A stretch of 64,000 nt of DNA from Bifidobacterium callimiconis. GTDB lineage: Bacteria > Actinomycetota > Actinomycetes > Actinomycetales > Bifidobacteriaceae. The position numbers and the translations under genes were made by a program. Where the stretch lies: NCBI RefSeq assembly GCF_003952005.1, contig NZ_QXGJ01000002.1, forward strand, positions 62,001-126,000. Reading direction: 5' to 3'. Position 1 is the first letter of the stretch. Every line of letters starts with the position of its first letter. Below, piece by piece: positions 1-8,248 of the stretch. Below the pieces are notes generated by a model that was not told the DNA's origin, did no database searches, and worked only from the letters and a program-made list of their open reading frames with translations.

Positions 1-619
1 GGATGCCGCACACGATGGCGATGATGAAGAACCGGGTGCCGGAGATCACCTGTTCGCCCGCGGCATTCGTCTCATACATGAACAGCGGGATCGTGTAACC
101 GGTCAAAGCGCCTGCGATGGCGGAGCCCGTGGAACGGAACGTGGAGAGCGACGCGCGCTCGTCGGACTTGGCGCTCAGCGCGGAGGCGAGTGCGCCGTAC
201 GGAATGTTCACGGTCGACAGGAACACGTTGAACAGCACGTAGGTCACGGCGATGTACGCGATCTTGGCCGGCAGCGCCCATCCGGCCACCACGGGCAGGA
301 ACAGCATGATCGCCACGATGATGAACGGATAGCGGAAGCGGCGGATCCACGGGCGGAAGCGGCCTTCGCCCGGCTTCGCAACACTTTCGTCGGCCTTGTT
401 ACCCACGTACACGTCGACGAACGCGTCGAAGATCTTCGTCAGCATCATGGTGATGCCCACGATGGCGGCCGGCACTCCCAGACCGTCCGTGTAGAACTTG
501 AGCACGAAGCCGTTAACGAGGCCAAGAATGAAGCAGTTGCCAACATCGCCGAACATGTAGCCGATCTTGTCCTTGAGACCGAATGGCGGCAATGACTGTA
601 CCTTATCCTTTGCGGACAT
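1..619 (-). CDS. GPH-family sugar/cation symporter (3' end outside window)
   Basis: N-terminal ~206 residues of a glycoside-pentoside-hexuronide:cation symporter (MFS_2-like), an inner-membrane transporter probably importing an oligo- or monosaccharide. The protein starts MSAKDKVQSLPPFGLKDKIG, the usual GPH opening, followed by alternating hydrophobic segments and the loop SVAKPGEGRFRPWIRR, which corresponds to the conserved cytoplasmic loop of the family. The start at 619 is supported by a GGGAGGA ribosome site six bases upstream. The gene is divergent from a GH105 gene, with a shared ~375-bp promoter region, so an unsaturated uronate oligosaccharide is a likely cargo; this is inference from context. 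The C-terminal half lies beyond base 1. Confidence 0.85.
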   Translation of the reverse strand, partial: MSAKDKVQSLPPFGLKDKIGYMFGDVGNCFILGLVNGFVLKFYTDGLGVPAAIVGITMMLTKIFDAFVDVYVGNKADESVAKPGEGRFRPWIRRFRYPFIIVAIMLFLPVVAGWALPAKIAYIAVTYVLFNVFLSTVNIPYGALASALSAKSDERASLSTFRSTGSAIAGALTGYTIPLFMYETNAAGEQVISGTRFFIIAIVCGI

Positions 620-994
620 GATTCCTCCCGATACATCCTTGTATACGCATGTGCTTCCGTGCACATCGCACAATCGGATGGTTTGTTGTAAGTTTCGGTT
701 CTTCCGTGAGCCGGTACGCAACAATCTAACAGTGACGAAATTCACACGCTCAACAAAAATTATCAAAATATGATAAGAAACTGACTATTCTTGCTACCTG
801 TCAGAGAACGATATATCGCGATCATTTTTAGACAGTCTCCTCTGCATTGCTATGCATAGAAAGCACGGAGACTACAATTTTCGATAGTTTAATGTCAAAA
901 ACTGCAATTTTTACGATCATCGATGTTGCGTTTGCATCATACGATGGGAACGACAGACAGGCATCAACGTAGATACCGGAAAGAGGAACACACG
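620..994. promoter_or_regulatory. Divergent promoter region, transporter / GH105
   Basis: AT-rich 375-bp gap between two divergent genes. Visible elements are a perfect inverted repeat TTATCA-AAATA-TGATAA at 760-776, a palindrome CGATATATCG at 809-818, a GCAACAA box at 718-724 (the reverse complement of the TTGTTGC boxes seen before other pectin genes in this window), and a 7-bp inverted repeat AGTCTCC/GGAGACT at 834-840 and 867-873 that could form a hairpin in the GH105 leader. No open reading frame is convincing here. Which elements are operators is not decidable from sequence alone. Confidence 0.5.
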
Positions 995-2101
995 ATGACC
1001 GACACCACCACCGACAAGCCCACACGGGAGCTCATCCAGAGCAAGATCGACCTGATGATCGACAACCTCACCACCATCAACGACACCGACGGCAAGTTCC
1101 TGCTGCACTTCGGCGACGTGGTGGTCGACGACAAGAGCTGGAAGGTCTGGAACTGGCCGCAGGGCGTTGGCCTCTACGGCATCTACAAGAACTACAAGCT
1201 CACCGGCAACCCCAAGGCCCTCAAGGTCGTCACCGACTGGTTCGACAACGCCCTGGCTGAGGGATCCCCCTCCAAGAACGTGAACACCATGGCCCCGCTG
1301 CTCGCCATGGGATGCCTCTACGAGGACACCGGCGACACCCGCTTCTACCCCTACCTCGACCAGTGGGCCAAGTGGGCCATGGAGGACATGCCCCGCACCA
1401 CCGGCCGCGGCATGGCGCACATCACCTACGAGGACCCCCACTACGAGCAGCTGTGGGACGACACCCTGATGATGACAGTGATGCCGCTCGCCAAGATCGG
1501 CCTCCTGCTCGACCACCCCGACTACGTGGAGGAGGCCAAGTACCAGTTCCTCATCCACGCCGAATACCTGATGGACAAGAAGACCGGCCTGTGGTTCCAC
1601 GGCTGGAACTTCAACCGTCACGACAACTACGCCGGCGCCCTGTGGGCGCGCGGCAACTGCTGGATCACCATCGGCATCCCCGAGTTCATTGAGATCGCAG
1701 GCCTCAAGAAAGGCGATCTGATGCGCGAATGGCTCATCACCATCCTCAACCGACAGGTCGAGGCGCTCGCTGAGCTGCAGGACGAATCCGGCATGTGGCA
1801 CACCCTGCTCGACGACCCGAACTCTTACGTGGAATCCTCGGCAACCGCCGGCATCGCGTACGGCATCCTCAAGGCCGTGCACCGCCGCTACATCGACCCG
1901 AAGTACGCGGCCGTCGCCGAGAAGGCGATCAAGGCGCTGCTCGGTCAGATCGACGAACACGGCGAGGTGCAGAACGTCTCCGTGGGCACCGGCCTGGAAG
2001 ACAGCCTCGACTACTACCGTAATATCGATAAAACGGCAATGCCGTACGGCCAGTCGCTCACCGTGCTCGCCTTCACCGAATACCTCGTCTCGTTCTGCTA
2101 G
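995..2101 (+). CDS. GH105 unsaturated rhamnogalacturonyl/uronyl hydrolase
   Basis: 368-residue cytoplasmic enzyme of the GH88/GH105 (alpha/alpha)6-barrel group, which hydrolyses the 4,5-unsaturated uronate from the non-reducing end of oligosaccharides made by pectin or rhamnogalacturonan lyases. The segment around W154-D155-D156-T157 matches the W-x-D-T/G site carrying the catalytic Asp in YteR-type enzymes, and aromatic-rich stretches (WNWPQGVGLYGIY, WFHGWNF) are typical of the family. The start at 995 is preferred over an in-frame ATG at 923 because an AGAGGA site precedes it and length then matches the family. No signal peptide is seen. The next genes (SDR dehydrogenase and RpiB-like isomerase) process the released unsaturated uronate, so this is the entry enzyme of that branch. 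Confidence 0.88.
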   Translation: MTDTTTDKPTRELIQSKIDLMIDNLTTINDTDGKFLLHFGDVVVDDKSWKVWNWPQGVGLYGIYKNYKLTGNPKALKVVTDWFDNALAEGSPSKNVNTMAPLLAMGCLYEDTGDTRFYPYLDQWAKWAMEDMPRTTGRGMAHITYEDPHYEQLWDDTLMMTVMPLAKIGLLLDHPDYVEEAKYQFLIHAEYLMDKKTGLWFHGWNFNRHDNYAGALWARGNCWITIGIPEFIEIAGLKKGDLMREWLITILNRQVEALAELQDESGMWHTLLDDPNSYVESSATAGIAYGILKAVHRRYIDPKYAAVAEKAIKALLGQIDEHGEVQNVSVGTGLEDSLDYYRNIDKTAMPYGQSLTVLAFTEYLVSFC

Positions 2102-2135
2102 CTAGCCTCCGCACTACTTGCCCGAAGTTGCATCA

Positions 2136-2211
2136 CCGAGTTTTGTTGCGTAATATTTCGCAACAAAACTCGGCAACAAGATATTTGACAATCGGTAGTA
2201 TTGTTTATTCT
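2136..2211 (+). promoter_or_regulatory. Promoter with 15-bp inverted repeat before dhuD-like gene
   Basis: A perfect 15-bp inverted repeat (CCGAGTTTTGTTGCG at 2136-2150 and its complement at 2159-2173) surrounds an 8-bp AT spacer. It contains TTGTTGC boxes on both strands (2143-2149; 2160-2166 and 2173-2179 on the minus strand). Directly downstream is a -35-like TTGACA (2185-2190) and a -10-like TATTCT (2206-2211, 15-bp spacer). There is no T-tract, so operator or attenuator is more likely than a simple terminator, though termination of the upstream GH105 mRNA is possible. Confidence 0.5.
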
Positions 2212-2297
2212 GTAAGGCGAGTATCAACGACGAACCAACAGACATCATCCAAAAACAACAACAGAACCACCAACCACCACTACAGAAAGAAGGAAAC

Positions 2298-3107
2298 ATG
2301 GCAGAAGGATTCTCCATGGACAGCTTCTCCCTCAAAGGCAAGCTCGCCCTGGTGACCGGCGCCACCTACGGCATCGGCTTCGCCATCGCATCCGCCTACG
2401 GCCAGGCCGGCGCCGAAATCGTGTTCAACGATCGCGACGAATCCAAGATCGAACAGGCCGAAAAGGACTACGCCGCCCTCGGCATCACCGCCCACGGCTA
2501 CAAGTGCGACGTCACCGACGAAGACGCCGTCAACGCCATGGTCAAGGACATCAACGAAAAGTACGGCGTCATCGACATCCTCGTCAACAACGCCGGCATC
2601 ATCAAGCGCATCCCGATGACCGAAATGAGCGCCGCCGACTTCCGCCAGGTCGTCGACATCGACCTCAACGGCCCGTTCATCGTCTCCAAGGCCGTCATCC
2701 CCGGCATGATCGACAAGGGCCACGGCAAGATCATCAACATCTGCTCCATGATGAGCGAACTCGGCCGCGAGACCGTCTCCGCGTACGCCGCCGCCAAGGG
2801 CGGACTCAAGATGCTCACCCGCAACATCTGCTCCGAGTACGGCGAAGCCAACATCCAGTGCAACGGCATCGGCCCCGGCTACATCGCCACCCCGCAGACC
2901 GCCCCGCTGCGCGAGCGTCAGGCCGACGGCTCCCGCCACCCCTTCGACCAGTTCATCATCGCCAAGACCCCGGCCGCCCGCTGGGGCACCCCCGACGACC
3001 TCAAGGGACCGGCCGTTTTCCTCGCCTCCGACGCCTCCAACTTCGTCAACGGCCATATTCTCTACGTTGACGGCGGCATCCTCGCCTACATCGGCAAGCA
3101 GCCGTGA
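2298..3107 (+). CDS. SDR oxidoreductase, DhuD/KduD/gluconate-5-dehydrogenase type
   Basis: 269-residue classical short-chain dehydrogenase with Rossmann motif T20-G-A-T-Y-G-I-G27, NNAG at 97-100 and catalytic S150, Y163 and K167. Family relatives reduce 3-deoxy-hexosulose uronates to 2-keto-3-deoxygluconate (KduD/DhuD) or interconvert 5-ketogluconate and gluconate (IdnO). The placement decides between them: it lies between a GH105 gene and an RpiB-like isomerase, the arrangement expected of the streptococcal DhuI/DhuD unsaturated-uronate route, so reduction of the isomerised unsaturated uronate to KDG is the favoured role. Start at 2298 has AAGGA four to five bases upstream; M7 is an alternative. 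The name gluconate 5-dehydrogenase would come from automatic annotation and cannot be excluded. Confidence 0.82.
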   Translation: MAEGFSMDSFSLKGKLALVTGATYGIGFAIASAYGQAGAEIVFNDRDESKIEQAEKDYAALGITAHGYKCDVTDEDAVNAMVKDINEKYGVIDILVNNAGIIKRIPMTEMSAADFRQVVDIDLNGPFIVSKAVIPGMIDKGHGKIINICSMMSELGRETVSAYAAAKGGLKMLTRNICSEYGEANIQCNGIGPGYIATPQTAPLRERQADGSRHPFDQFIIAKTPAARWGTPDDLKGPAVFLASDASNFVNGHILYVDGGILAYIGKQP

Positions 3108-3110
3108 TCC

Positions 3111-3217
3111 GTGATTGTTGGATGATGGAGCGCCTTCTGCGTTGCTGCAGACTTCGACGTACTTTTGTACGCCTTCGTCTGCGCGCCTTGAAGTCGCACG
3201 CATCATCCAACAATCAC
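3111..3217. repeat. Type-1 long palindromic element (copy A)
   Basis: Immediately after the dehydrogenase stop. Perfect 17-bp outer arms (GTGATTGTTGGATGATG at 3111-3127, complement at 3201-3217) enclose a 73-bp core with nested arms GCAGAC/GTCTGC and GTAC-TTTT-GTAC. The core shares GCGTTGC, CGACGTAC, TTGTACGCCTTC, GCGCCTTG and CACG in the same order with copies at 56792-56898 and 57112-57324, while the outer arms differ. It can fold as one long hairpin at the gene's 3' end. Confidence 0.75.
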
Positions 3218-3273
3218 CATTGAACCTTTCCGGCGACTCGGGGTTGGGCTGAAGAAAGCCCCAGCCCCATCGT

Positions 3274-3325
3274 GCTCCCTCCTTGGGAGGGAGCTGTCCG
3301 GCCGTCAGGACGGACTGAGGGAGGG
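3274..3325 (+). repeat. Type-2 two-hairpin repeat
   Basis: Hairpin CTCCCTCC-TT-GGGAGGGAG followed by AGCTGTCC, a small GTCC..GGAC hairpin and CTGAGGGAGGG. The same layout recurs at 7996-8119 (two copies), 25711-25760, 46646-46694 and 56959-57078 (two copies). Confidence 0.7.
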
Positions 3326-3387
3326 TCTCAGAACCAAGAGCCGGTAGTTCACCCACCGAACTTAAACAAAAAAGGAAACCACACATC

Positions 3388-4026
3388 ATGCGTATCGCAC
3401 TCATCAATGAGAACTCGCAGGCCGCCAAGAACGGTCTGATCTACGGCGCTCTGAAGAAGGTCGCCGACGAGAAGGGCTTCGAGGTCGACAACTACGGCAT
3501 GTACGCCGCCGACGACGACGCCCAGCTCACCTACGTGCAGAACGGCATCCTCGCCGCCGCCATCCTCAACTCCGGCGCCGCCGACTTCGTCGTCACCGGA
3601 TGCGGCACCGGCGAGGGCGCCATGCTCGCCCTCAACAGCTTCCCCGGCGTCATCTGCGGCCACGTCGAGGACCCGCTCGACGCCTACACCTTCGCCCAGA
3701 TCAACGACGGCAACGCCATGGCCATCCCGTTCGCATTGAAGAACGGCTGGGGCCAGGAGCTCCAGCTCAAGTACATCTTCGAGCAGATGTGGCTCGAGGA
3801 GCCCGGCAGCGGCTACCCCAAGGAACGCGTCGTCCCGGAGCAGGCCAACAAGAAGATCCTCGACGGCGTGCGCGCCGCGGCCTACAAGCCGCTCGTCGAG
3901 ATCTACAAGGCCCTCGACCCCGAACTCGTGAAGGGCGCCTTCGCCGGCGAGCACTTCAAGGAGCTCTTCGAAGCCAACGCCAAGGACGGCGAGGTCAAGG
4001 ACTACGTCCTCGGCCTGCTCGACTAG
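3388..4026 (+). CDS. RpiB/LacAB-family isomerase, DhuI-like
   Basis: 212-residue cytoplasmic aldose-ketose isomerase of the RpiB/LacA/LacB fold. The signature G71-C-G-T-G-E-G77 corresponds to the active-site phosphate/carboxylate-binding loop, followed by the family block GVICGHVEDPLDAYTFAQIN. Members of this fold include DhuI, which isomerises 4-deoxy-L-threo-5-hexosulose uronate so that the SDR DhuD can reduce it to KDG. The combination GH105-SDR-RpiB-like here makes the DhuI role much likelier than ribose-5-phosphate isomerase. An AAAGGA site lies ~10 bases before the ATG. The 280-bp gap from the dehydrogenase carries two palindromic repeats, so separate expression is possible. Substrate assignment is inferred. 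Confidence 0.78.
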   Translation: MRIALINENSQAAKNGLIYGALKKVADEKGFEVDNYGMYAADDDAQLTYVQNGILAAAILNSGAADFVVTGCGTGEGAMLALNSFPGVICGHVEDPLDAYTFAQINDGNAMAIPFALKNGWGQELQLKYIFEQMWLEEPGSGYPKERVVPEQANKKILDGVRAAAYKPLVEIYKALDPELVKGAFAGEHFKELFEANAKDGEVKDYVLGLLD

Positions 4027-4068
4027 GCAAGACCCGGCCAGTCCCCGAGCCGGGCGATCACTCCTAGA

Positions 4069-4220
4069 GCATGCGATCACTGGGATCGGGTTGTGATCAC
4101 TCGGCTCGGGCGGCCCACGTGATCACTCATTATTGCCCTTGAAATATCAACGATCCTAGGTTGCGGTCACTCGGCTCGGGCGATCCGAGTGACCGCAACC
4201 CGATCCCAGTGATCGTATGC
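4069..4220. repeat. Nested palindrome with 25-bp outer arms
   Basis: Outer arms 4069-4093 and 4196-4220 are inverted repeats with one mismatch (left arm core GATCACTGGGATCGGGTTG). Inside are two GTGATCAC palindromes (4093-4100, 4119-4126) and a perfect 14-bp hairpin (TTGCGGTCACTCGG at 4161-4174, complement at 4185-4198, loop of 10). The word TCACTCGGCTCGGGCG occurs twice, at 4098-4113 and 4168-4183. It sits between the dhuI-like stop and its terminator. Confidence 0.75.
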
Positions 4221-4327
4221 GCGGCCCAATCACCTCACATACCGCGATACTTCATATCTTCCGCACGCCAAAGGAGGCGGCCATAGGACTCATCTCTTTC
4301 TTCTGAACTCTCCAAAGATCGGTTTTG

Positions 4328-4380
4328 GACCGCCGCGCACCGCCATCGGACAGATGGCGCAGTGCGCGGTGGTCTTTTTT
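4328..4380 (+). terminator. Rho-independent terminator after dhuI-like gene
   Basis: Stem GACCGCCGCGCAC (4328-4340) pairs with GTGCGCGGTGGTC with one mismatch, contains an inner GCCATC/GATGGC stem, and is followed by TTTTTT. Confidence 0.88.
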
Positions 4381-4388
4381 GTTCACTC

Positions 4389-4406
4389 GGCAAACATTGG
4401 CAACAA
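4389..4406 (-). promoter_or_regulatory. Candidate operator TTGCC-N5-TTGCC before GH28
   Basis: Read on the minus strand this is TTGTTGCCAATGTTTGCC. It differs by two bases from the site before uxaB (42747-42764), and its first 15 bases are identical to a site before the GPH transporter at 19285-20913. The half-site TTGCC repeats at a 10-bp period, one helical turn. Function is inferred from recurrence upstream of pectin/uronate genes. Confidence 0.5.
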
Positions 4407-4524
4407 AGATTTTAATTTATGCAACATAGGAATATTCTGATGCCATCAATGGTGATGCATCACCATGCAACACTTTTTACGAGTTCAATGCGACGATGCT
4501 GAACACAGGGAAAGGGACACGACA

Positions 4525-6174
4525 ATGCAACTCAATGTCGTCTGGAAATGCGCGCGCGCAGCGGTCGTGGAAATCACGGAAAACAGTATCTATCACACCG
4601 AAAAGCCTTGGAACATCTATCTTAACGACGAGTTCTACGGCACTACCGACACCGTGGAGACCTATATCGACGGACTTGAACCGCTGACGACGTACTCCAT
4701 TCGATACGAACGCCACCGTAACGAAAACAATGACAACATTGTCGCCAAATCAGGCAACAAAAACTCCAACGAATGCAACTCTAAGACCAACGCCACCGAA
4801 ACCGTCAGCGGCATTCTCGTCACCGACGACGAGACGTTCACACTCAACGTGCGCGACTTCGGCGCGGCCGGCGACGGCGAGCGCGATGACACGATCAGCA
4901 TCCAGGCGGCCATCATGAGCTGCCCGCCGCAGGGCCGCGTGCTCGTGCCGGCCGGCGACTACCGCATCACGAACCTGTTCCTCAAGAGCGACATCGCGCT
5001 CGAACTGGCCGAGGGCGCCACGCTCCGCGCACGCCACGACCGCGAGAACCTTGCCTACCTGCCCAGCAACATCGAGGGCAAGGCAGGCGCCGGCTATGCG
5101 GGCACGAACCTGCTGCCCATGGGTCGCTGGGAGGGCGAGAGCATGCCGATGTTCTGCGGCATCCTCTCCGGCATGGCCGTGAACGGCGTCACCGTGTACG
5201 GCCGCGGCGCGATCGACGGCGGCGCGAACGCGGACGAGGACAACTGGTGGCATGATCCCAAGCGCATCCGCATCGCCGCCCGCCCGCGCATGATCTATCT
5301 GAGCGACTGCGAGCGCATGGACTTCGCCGGCATCACCGTGCGCAACTCCCCCAGCTGGAACATCCATCCGGTGTTGTCGCGCGATCTCGGCTTCTGGTGC
5401 CTGAGCATCGAAGGCCCCAAGGTCTCTCCCAACACCGACGGCCTGGATCCGGAGTCCTGCACGAACGTGACGATCAAGGGCTGCCATTTCTCGGTGGGCG
5501 ACGACTGCATCGCCGTCAAGAGCGGCAAGATCGACATGCCGCGCGAGCTGCGTCCGGCCTGCCGCAATCTGCTGATCGACCAGTGCTACATGCACGACGG
5601 CCATGGTTCGGTGGTGCTCGGCAGCGAGGCGGCCGGCGGCATCCGCGGTCTGATCGCGCGCAACTGCCTGTTCGAACGTACCGATCGCGGTCTGCGCATC
5701 AAGACGCGTCGCGGCCGTGGCAGGGACAGCGTCTACGAGGCGATCACGTTCGACCATATTCGCATGGACGGCGTGCTCACGCCGTTCGTGGTCAACTCGT
5801 TCTACTTCTGCGACAAGGACGGCAAGACGGACTACGTGCAGAACCGTGAGGCGCTGCCGGCGGACGAGCGCACGCCGAAGGTGGCGTCGCTGATCTTCAA
5901 CGACATCCAGGCGACGAACTGCCATGCGGCCGCCACGTACATCACCGGTCTGCCGGAAAGCAAGGTGGGGCGCGCGGAGTTCCACAACGTGCACGTCTCG
6001 TATGCCGACGACGCCAAGCCGACCAAGCCCGCGATGGCGTGCGGCGTGGAGCCGATGGCCCGTCAGGGCATCATCGCGCAGAACGTGGAGCGTCTGGTGC
6101 TCGACGATGTGACGATCGACGGGCAGGACGGCGACGAGCTTCAACTGACCAACGTGGACCGCGTGGAGCGGTAG
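4525..6174 (+). CDS. GH28 exo-polygalacturonase-like enzyme
   Basis: 549-residue right-handed beta-helix glycosidase that should cleave alpha-1,4-linked galacturonate (or galacturonosyl-rhamnose) linkages in oligogalacturonides. Canonical GH28 motifs are all present: N303-T-D305-G, D326-D327, G359-H360-G361 and R391-I-K393. Residues 1-75 look like a fibronectin-III-type domain (LNDEFYGT..YIDGLEPLTTYSI), as in exo-polygalacturonosidases, followed by an Asn/Thr-rich linker of lower GC. No signal peptide is evident, so it probably acts on imported oligosaccharides. The start at 4525 (AAAGGG upstream) is preferred to an ATG at 4465. It has its own candidate operator and lies after a strong terminator, hence a separate transcription unit, probably running into the next transporter gene. 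Confidence 0.87.
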   Translation: MQLNVVWKCARAAVVEITENSIYHTEKPWNIYLNDEFYGTTDTVETYIDGLEPLTTYSIRYERHRNENNDNIVAKSGNKNSNECNSKTNATETVSGILVTDDETFTLNVRDFGAAGDGERDDTISIQAAIMSCPPQGRVLVPAGDYRITNLFLKSDIALELAEGATLRARHDRENLAYLPSNIEGKAGAGYAGTNLLPMGRWEGESMPMFCGILSGMAVNGVTVYGRGAIDGGANADEDNWWHDPKRIRIAARPRMIYLSDCERMDFAGITVRNSPSWNIHPVLSRDLGFWCLSIEGPKVSPNTDGLDPESCTNVTIKGCHFSVGDDCIAVKSGKIDMPRELRPACRNLLIDQCYMHDGHGSVVLGSEAAGGIRGLIARNCLFERTDRGLRIKTRRGRGRDSVYEAITFDHIRMDGVLTPFVVNSFYFCDKDGKTDYVQNREALPADERTPKVASLIFNDIQATNCHAAATYITGLPESKVGRAEFHNVHVSYADDAKPTKPAMACGVEPMARQGIIAQNVERLVLDDVTIDGQDGDELQLTNVDRVER

Positions 6175-6420
6175 GACAAAGGGAGGGCACGAAAAGCATC
6201 ACATCATACCAGCCATAGCATCGCGTGACTGGACGGCCGCACACCGTCCGGCACGCGGCACCGGGCCCAAAGACGAATCCGGTGCCATGCGATCATGAAC
6301 GATCGCCCCTCGGCGTTCGGCCCGCATTGCGGCAGACATTACGCCGGCACACACATCGATCAATCGATTACCCAATATCAGAGCACATCGCTCGGAACAC
6401 ATTCATAGAGGAACAACGAT

Positions 6421-7977
6421 ATGTTCAGCAAAATCGGCAAGAAGCGGAAGATCACGCTGTGGACACGCATCGGATTCGGCATGGGAGGCATGCTCAGCTC
6501 CGGCGCCCTGACCTTCACCCACACATATATGGTGCTGTTCATCTCCACCGAGGCCGGCCTGTCCGCAGGCGAGGCCGCCATCATCGCGTCGGCCGCGATC
6601 TATCTCGACGCCGTGCTGGCGCCGCTGATGGGCTTCATTTCCGACAACTTCTACAACACGAGGATCGGACGCCGGTTCGGACGCCGCCGCTTCTGGATTC
6701 TGGCCGCCATTCCGATGATGGTCGCCGAGCCGCTGATCTTCCTGGTCACGCCGTTCGGCTTCGGCTACTACCTGCTGTGCTACATCGTGTACAACATCGG
6801 CTACTCCTTCGCGTCCACCTCGCTTGGCCCGCTGACCATCGAGATGACCGACAACTTCGAGGAACGCAGCTACCTGACCGGCACCAAGCACCTGTTCGGC
6901 AACGTCACCGGCTTCCTCATGGCCTTCCTTGTGGCGTTCGGCTTCGGTATCTTCGGCGAGAACAACCCGCACTCCTACTTCATCATCGCCTGCATCAACG
7001 CGTCCATCATGGTCATCGCCCTGCTCGGCGTCTACCTAAGCACGTGGGAGCGCACGCCCGAAGAGGTGGCGCAGGAGAAGATCGCCAACGTGGGCGAGGC
7101 CATCAAGAAGCTGTTCATCGACATCTTCTCCACGTTCCGCAACCGTTCGTTCCGCCGCATTCTGTATGTGCAGATGAGTGCCAAGTTCGCCGCCAACGTG
7201 TGGAGCGCCTGCTACAGCTACTTCATCGTGTTCACGCTGGGTATTCCGAAGTCCTTCGCCTCGGCTTCCGAAACCCCGGGCAAGGTGGTGGCCATCGTGT
7301 GCATCGCCGTGTGGATCGCCTGGCTGGCGAAGAAGGGCTTCCACCAGCCGTGGTACGCCGCCGTGCTCGGCGCCGCCACCTGCATGGCCGTGTTCATCGG
7401 CCTTGGCGTCGGCCAGTTCACCGACATGATCCCCGTGGCCACGGTGATGGTCGCCTACCCGATCGTGTTCGGCGTGTGGAAGTTCTTCTACGCCGGCTTC
7501 CAGTACCTGCCCGACGTGCCGCTGAACTACGTGCCCGACATCGACGAGCTCATCACCCTGCGTCGCCGCGAGGGCATCTACTCCTCCGCCCAGCGTCTGG
7601 TGAACCAGCTGATCCAGGGCCTGATCACCACCGTGTTCGGCTTCCTGCTGCTGGCCTCCGGCTTCATCAGCACCAAGGACGGCCAGACCGTGGAGCAGCC
7701 GATCAGCGTGCCGATCACCGTGTCGCTGACCCTGCTCATCGGCTGCTGCTGCATGTTCGTGCTGTCCGCGTTCCTCGCCCGCAACCTCAAGATCGACAAG
7801 GACACCTGCGACATCGTCACCGGCGAGGTGGAGCGCGTGAAGGCCGGCGGTCTGATGGCGGACGTGGACCCCGAGGTCAAGAAGGTGTGCGAGGAGCTCT
7901 CCGGCCTGCCGTACGAGCGGTGCTTCGCACACAACACCATCGGCTACCAGGAGGAGGAGATCAAGCCCGCCGCCTGA
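6421..7977 (+). CDS. GPH-family sugar/cation symporter
   Basis: 518-residue polytopic transporter of the GPH/MFS_2 class. The N-terminus has the cytoplasmic basic start (KIGKKRKITLWTRIG), the loop DAVLAPLMGFISD and the hallmark GRRFGRRRFWI between helices 2 and 3. A C-terminal cytoplasmic tail (DVDPEVKKVCEELSGLPYE then HNTIGY) recurs in the two other complete GPH transporters of the window. An AGAGGA site precedes the start. It follows the GH28 gene (gap 246 bp, no gene seen there) and precedes the esterase run, suggesting uptake of acidic, esterified oligosaccharides by ion symport. The cargo is an inference. Confidence 0.88.
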   Translation: MFSKIGKKRKITLWTRIGFGMGGMLSSGALTFTHTYMVLFISTEAGLSAGEAAIIASAAIYLDAVLAPLMGFISDNFYNTRIGRRFGRRRFWILAAIPMMVAEPLIFLVTPFGFGYYLLCYIVYNIGYSFASTSLGPLTIEMTDNFEERSYLTGTKHLFGNVTGFLMAFLVAFGFGIFGENNPHSYFIIACINASIMVIALLGVYLSTWERTPEEVAQEKIANVGEAIKKLFIDIFSTFRNRSFRRILYVQMSAKFAANVWSACYSYFIVFTLGIPKSFASASETPGKVVAIVCIAVWIAWLAKKGFHQPWYAAVLGAATCMAVFIGLGVGQFTDMIPVATVMVAYPIVFGVWKFFYAGFQYLPDVPLNYVPDIDELITLRRREGIYSSAQRLVNQLIQGLITTVFGFLLLASGFISTKDGQTVEQPISVPITVSLTLLIGCCCMFVLSAFLARNLKIDKDTCDIVTGEVERVKAGGLMADVDPEVKKVCEELSGLPYERCFAHNTIGYQEEEIKPAA

Positions 7978-7995
7978 TGCCGGCCCATACCTGGT

Positions 7996-8119
7996 GGCTC
8001 CCCTCTTTGAGGGGAGCTGTCCGCGTCAGCGGACTGAGGGGAGTTCCAGCCCGGACACCTCTCACCACCCAACTCCCCTCAGTCGCCTGCGGCGACAGCT
8101 CCCCTCCCCGAGGGGAGCC
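7996..8119. repeat. Inverted pair of type-2 repeats
   Basis: Copy 7996-8045 (GGCTCCCCTC..GAGGGGAGCTGTCC..GGACTGAGGGGAGTT) faces an inverted copy at 8071-8119 (AACTCCCCTCAGTCG..CGACAGCTCCCC..GGGGAGCC). The pair could fold into one long stem or four small hairpins directly downstream of the transporter stop. Confidence 0.75.
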
Positions 8120-8248
8120 AGTGGGACGACGACTTGCCTGGGATTGCAATCGTTGCAGAATCGTCGCTACGCCAAGCGTCGGAAACTCCGGTCCACTATC
8201 ATCGGCCTCACACGGACCGAGCCGTACCATCGTCGTTGGAGGCATCAT

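Noticed and set aside
917..1960. Long minus-strand ORFs antisense to GH105, GH28, PME, uxaA/uxaB, mrp and other genes
   Set aside because: They mirror codon-position GC bias of the real genes, lack ribosome sites and encode low-complexity Val/His/Gly/Asp-rich peptides with no motifs.
3388..4026. Ribose-5-phosphate isomerase B as primary call
   Set aside because: The fold fits, but the operon context with GH105 and an SDR favours a DhuI-type role; kept as an alternative.
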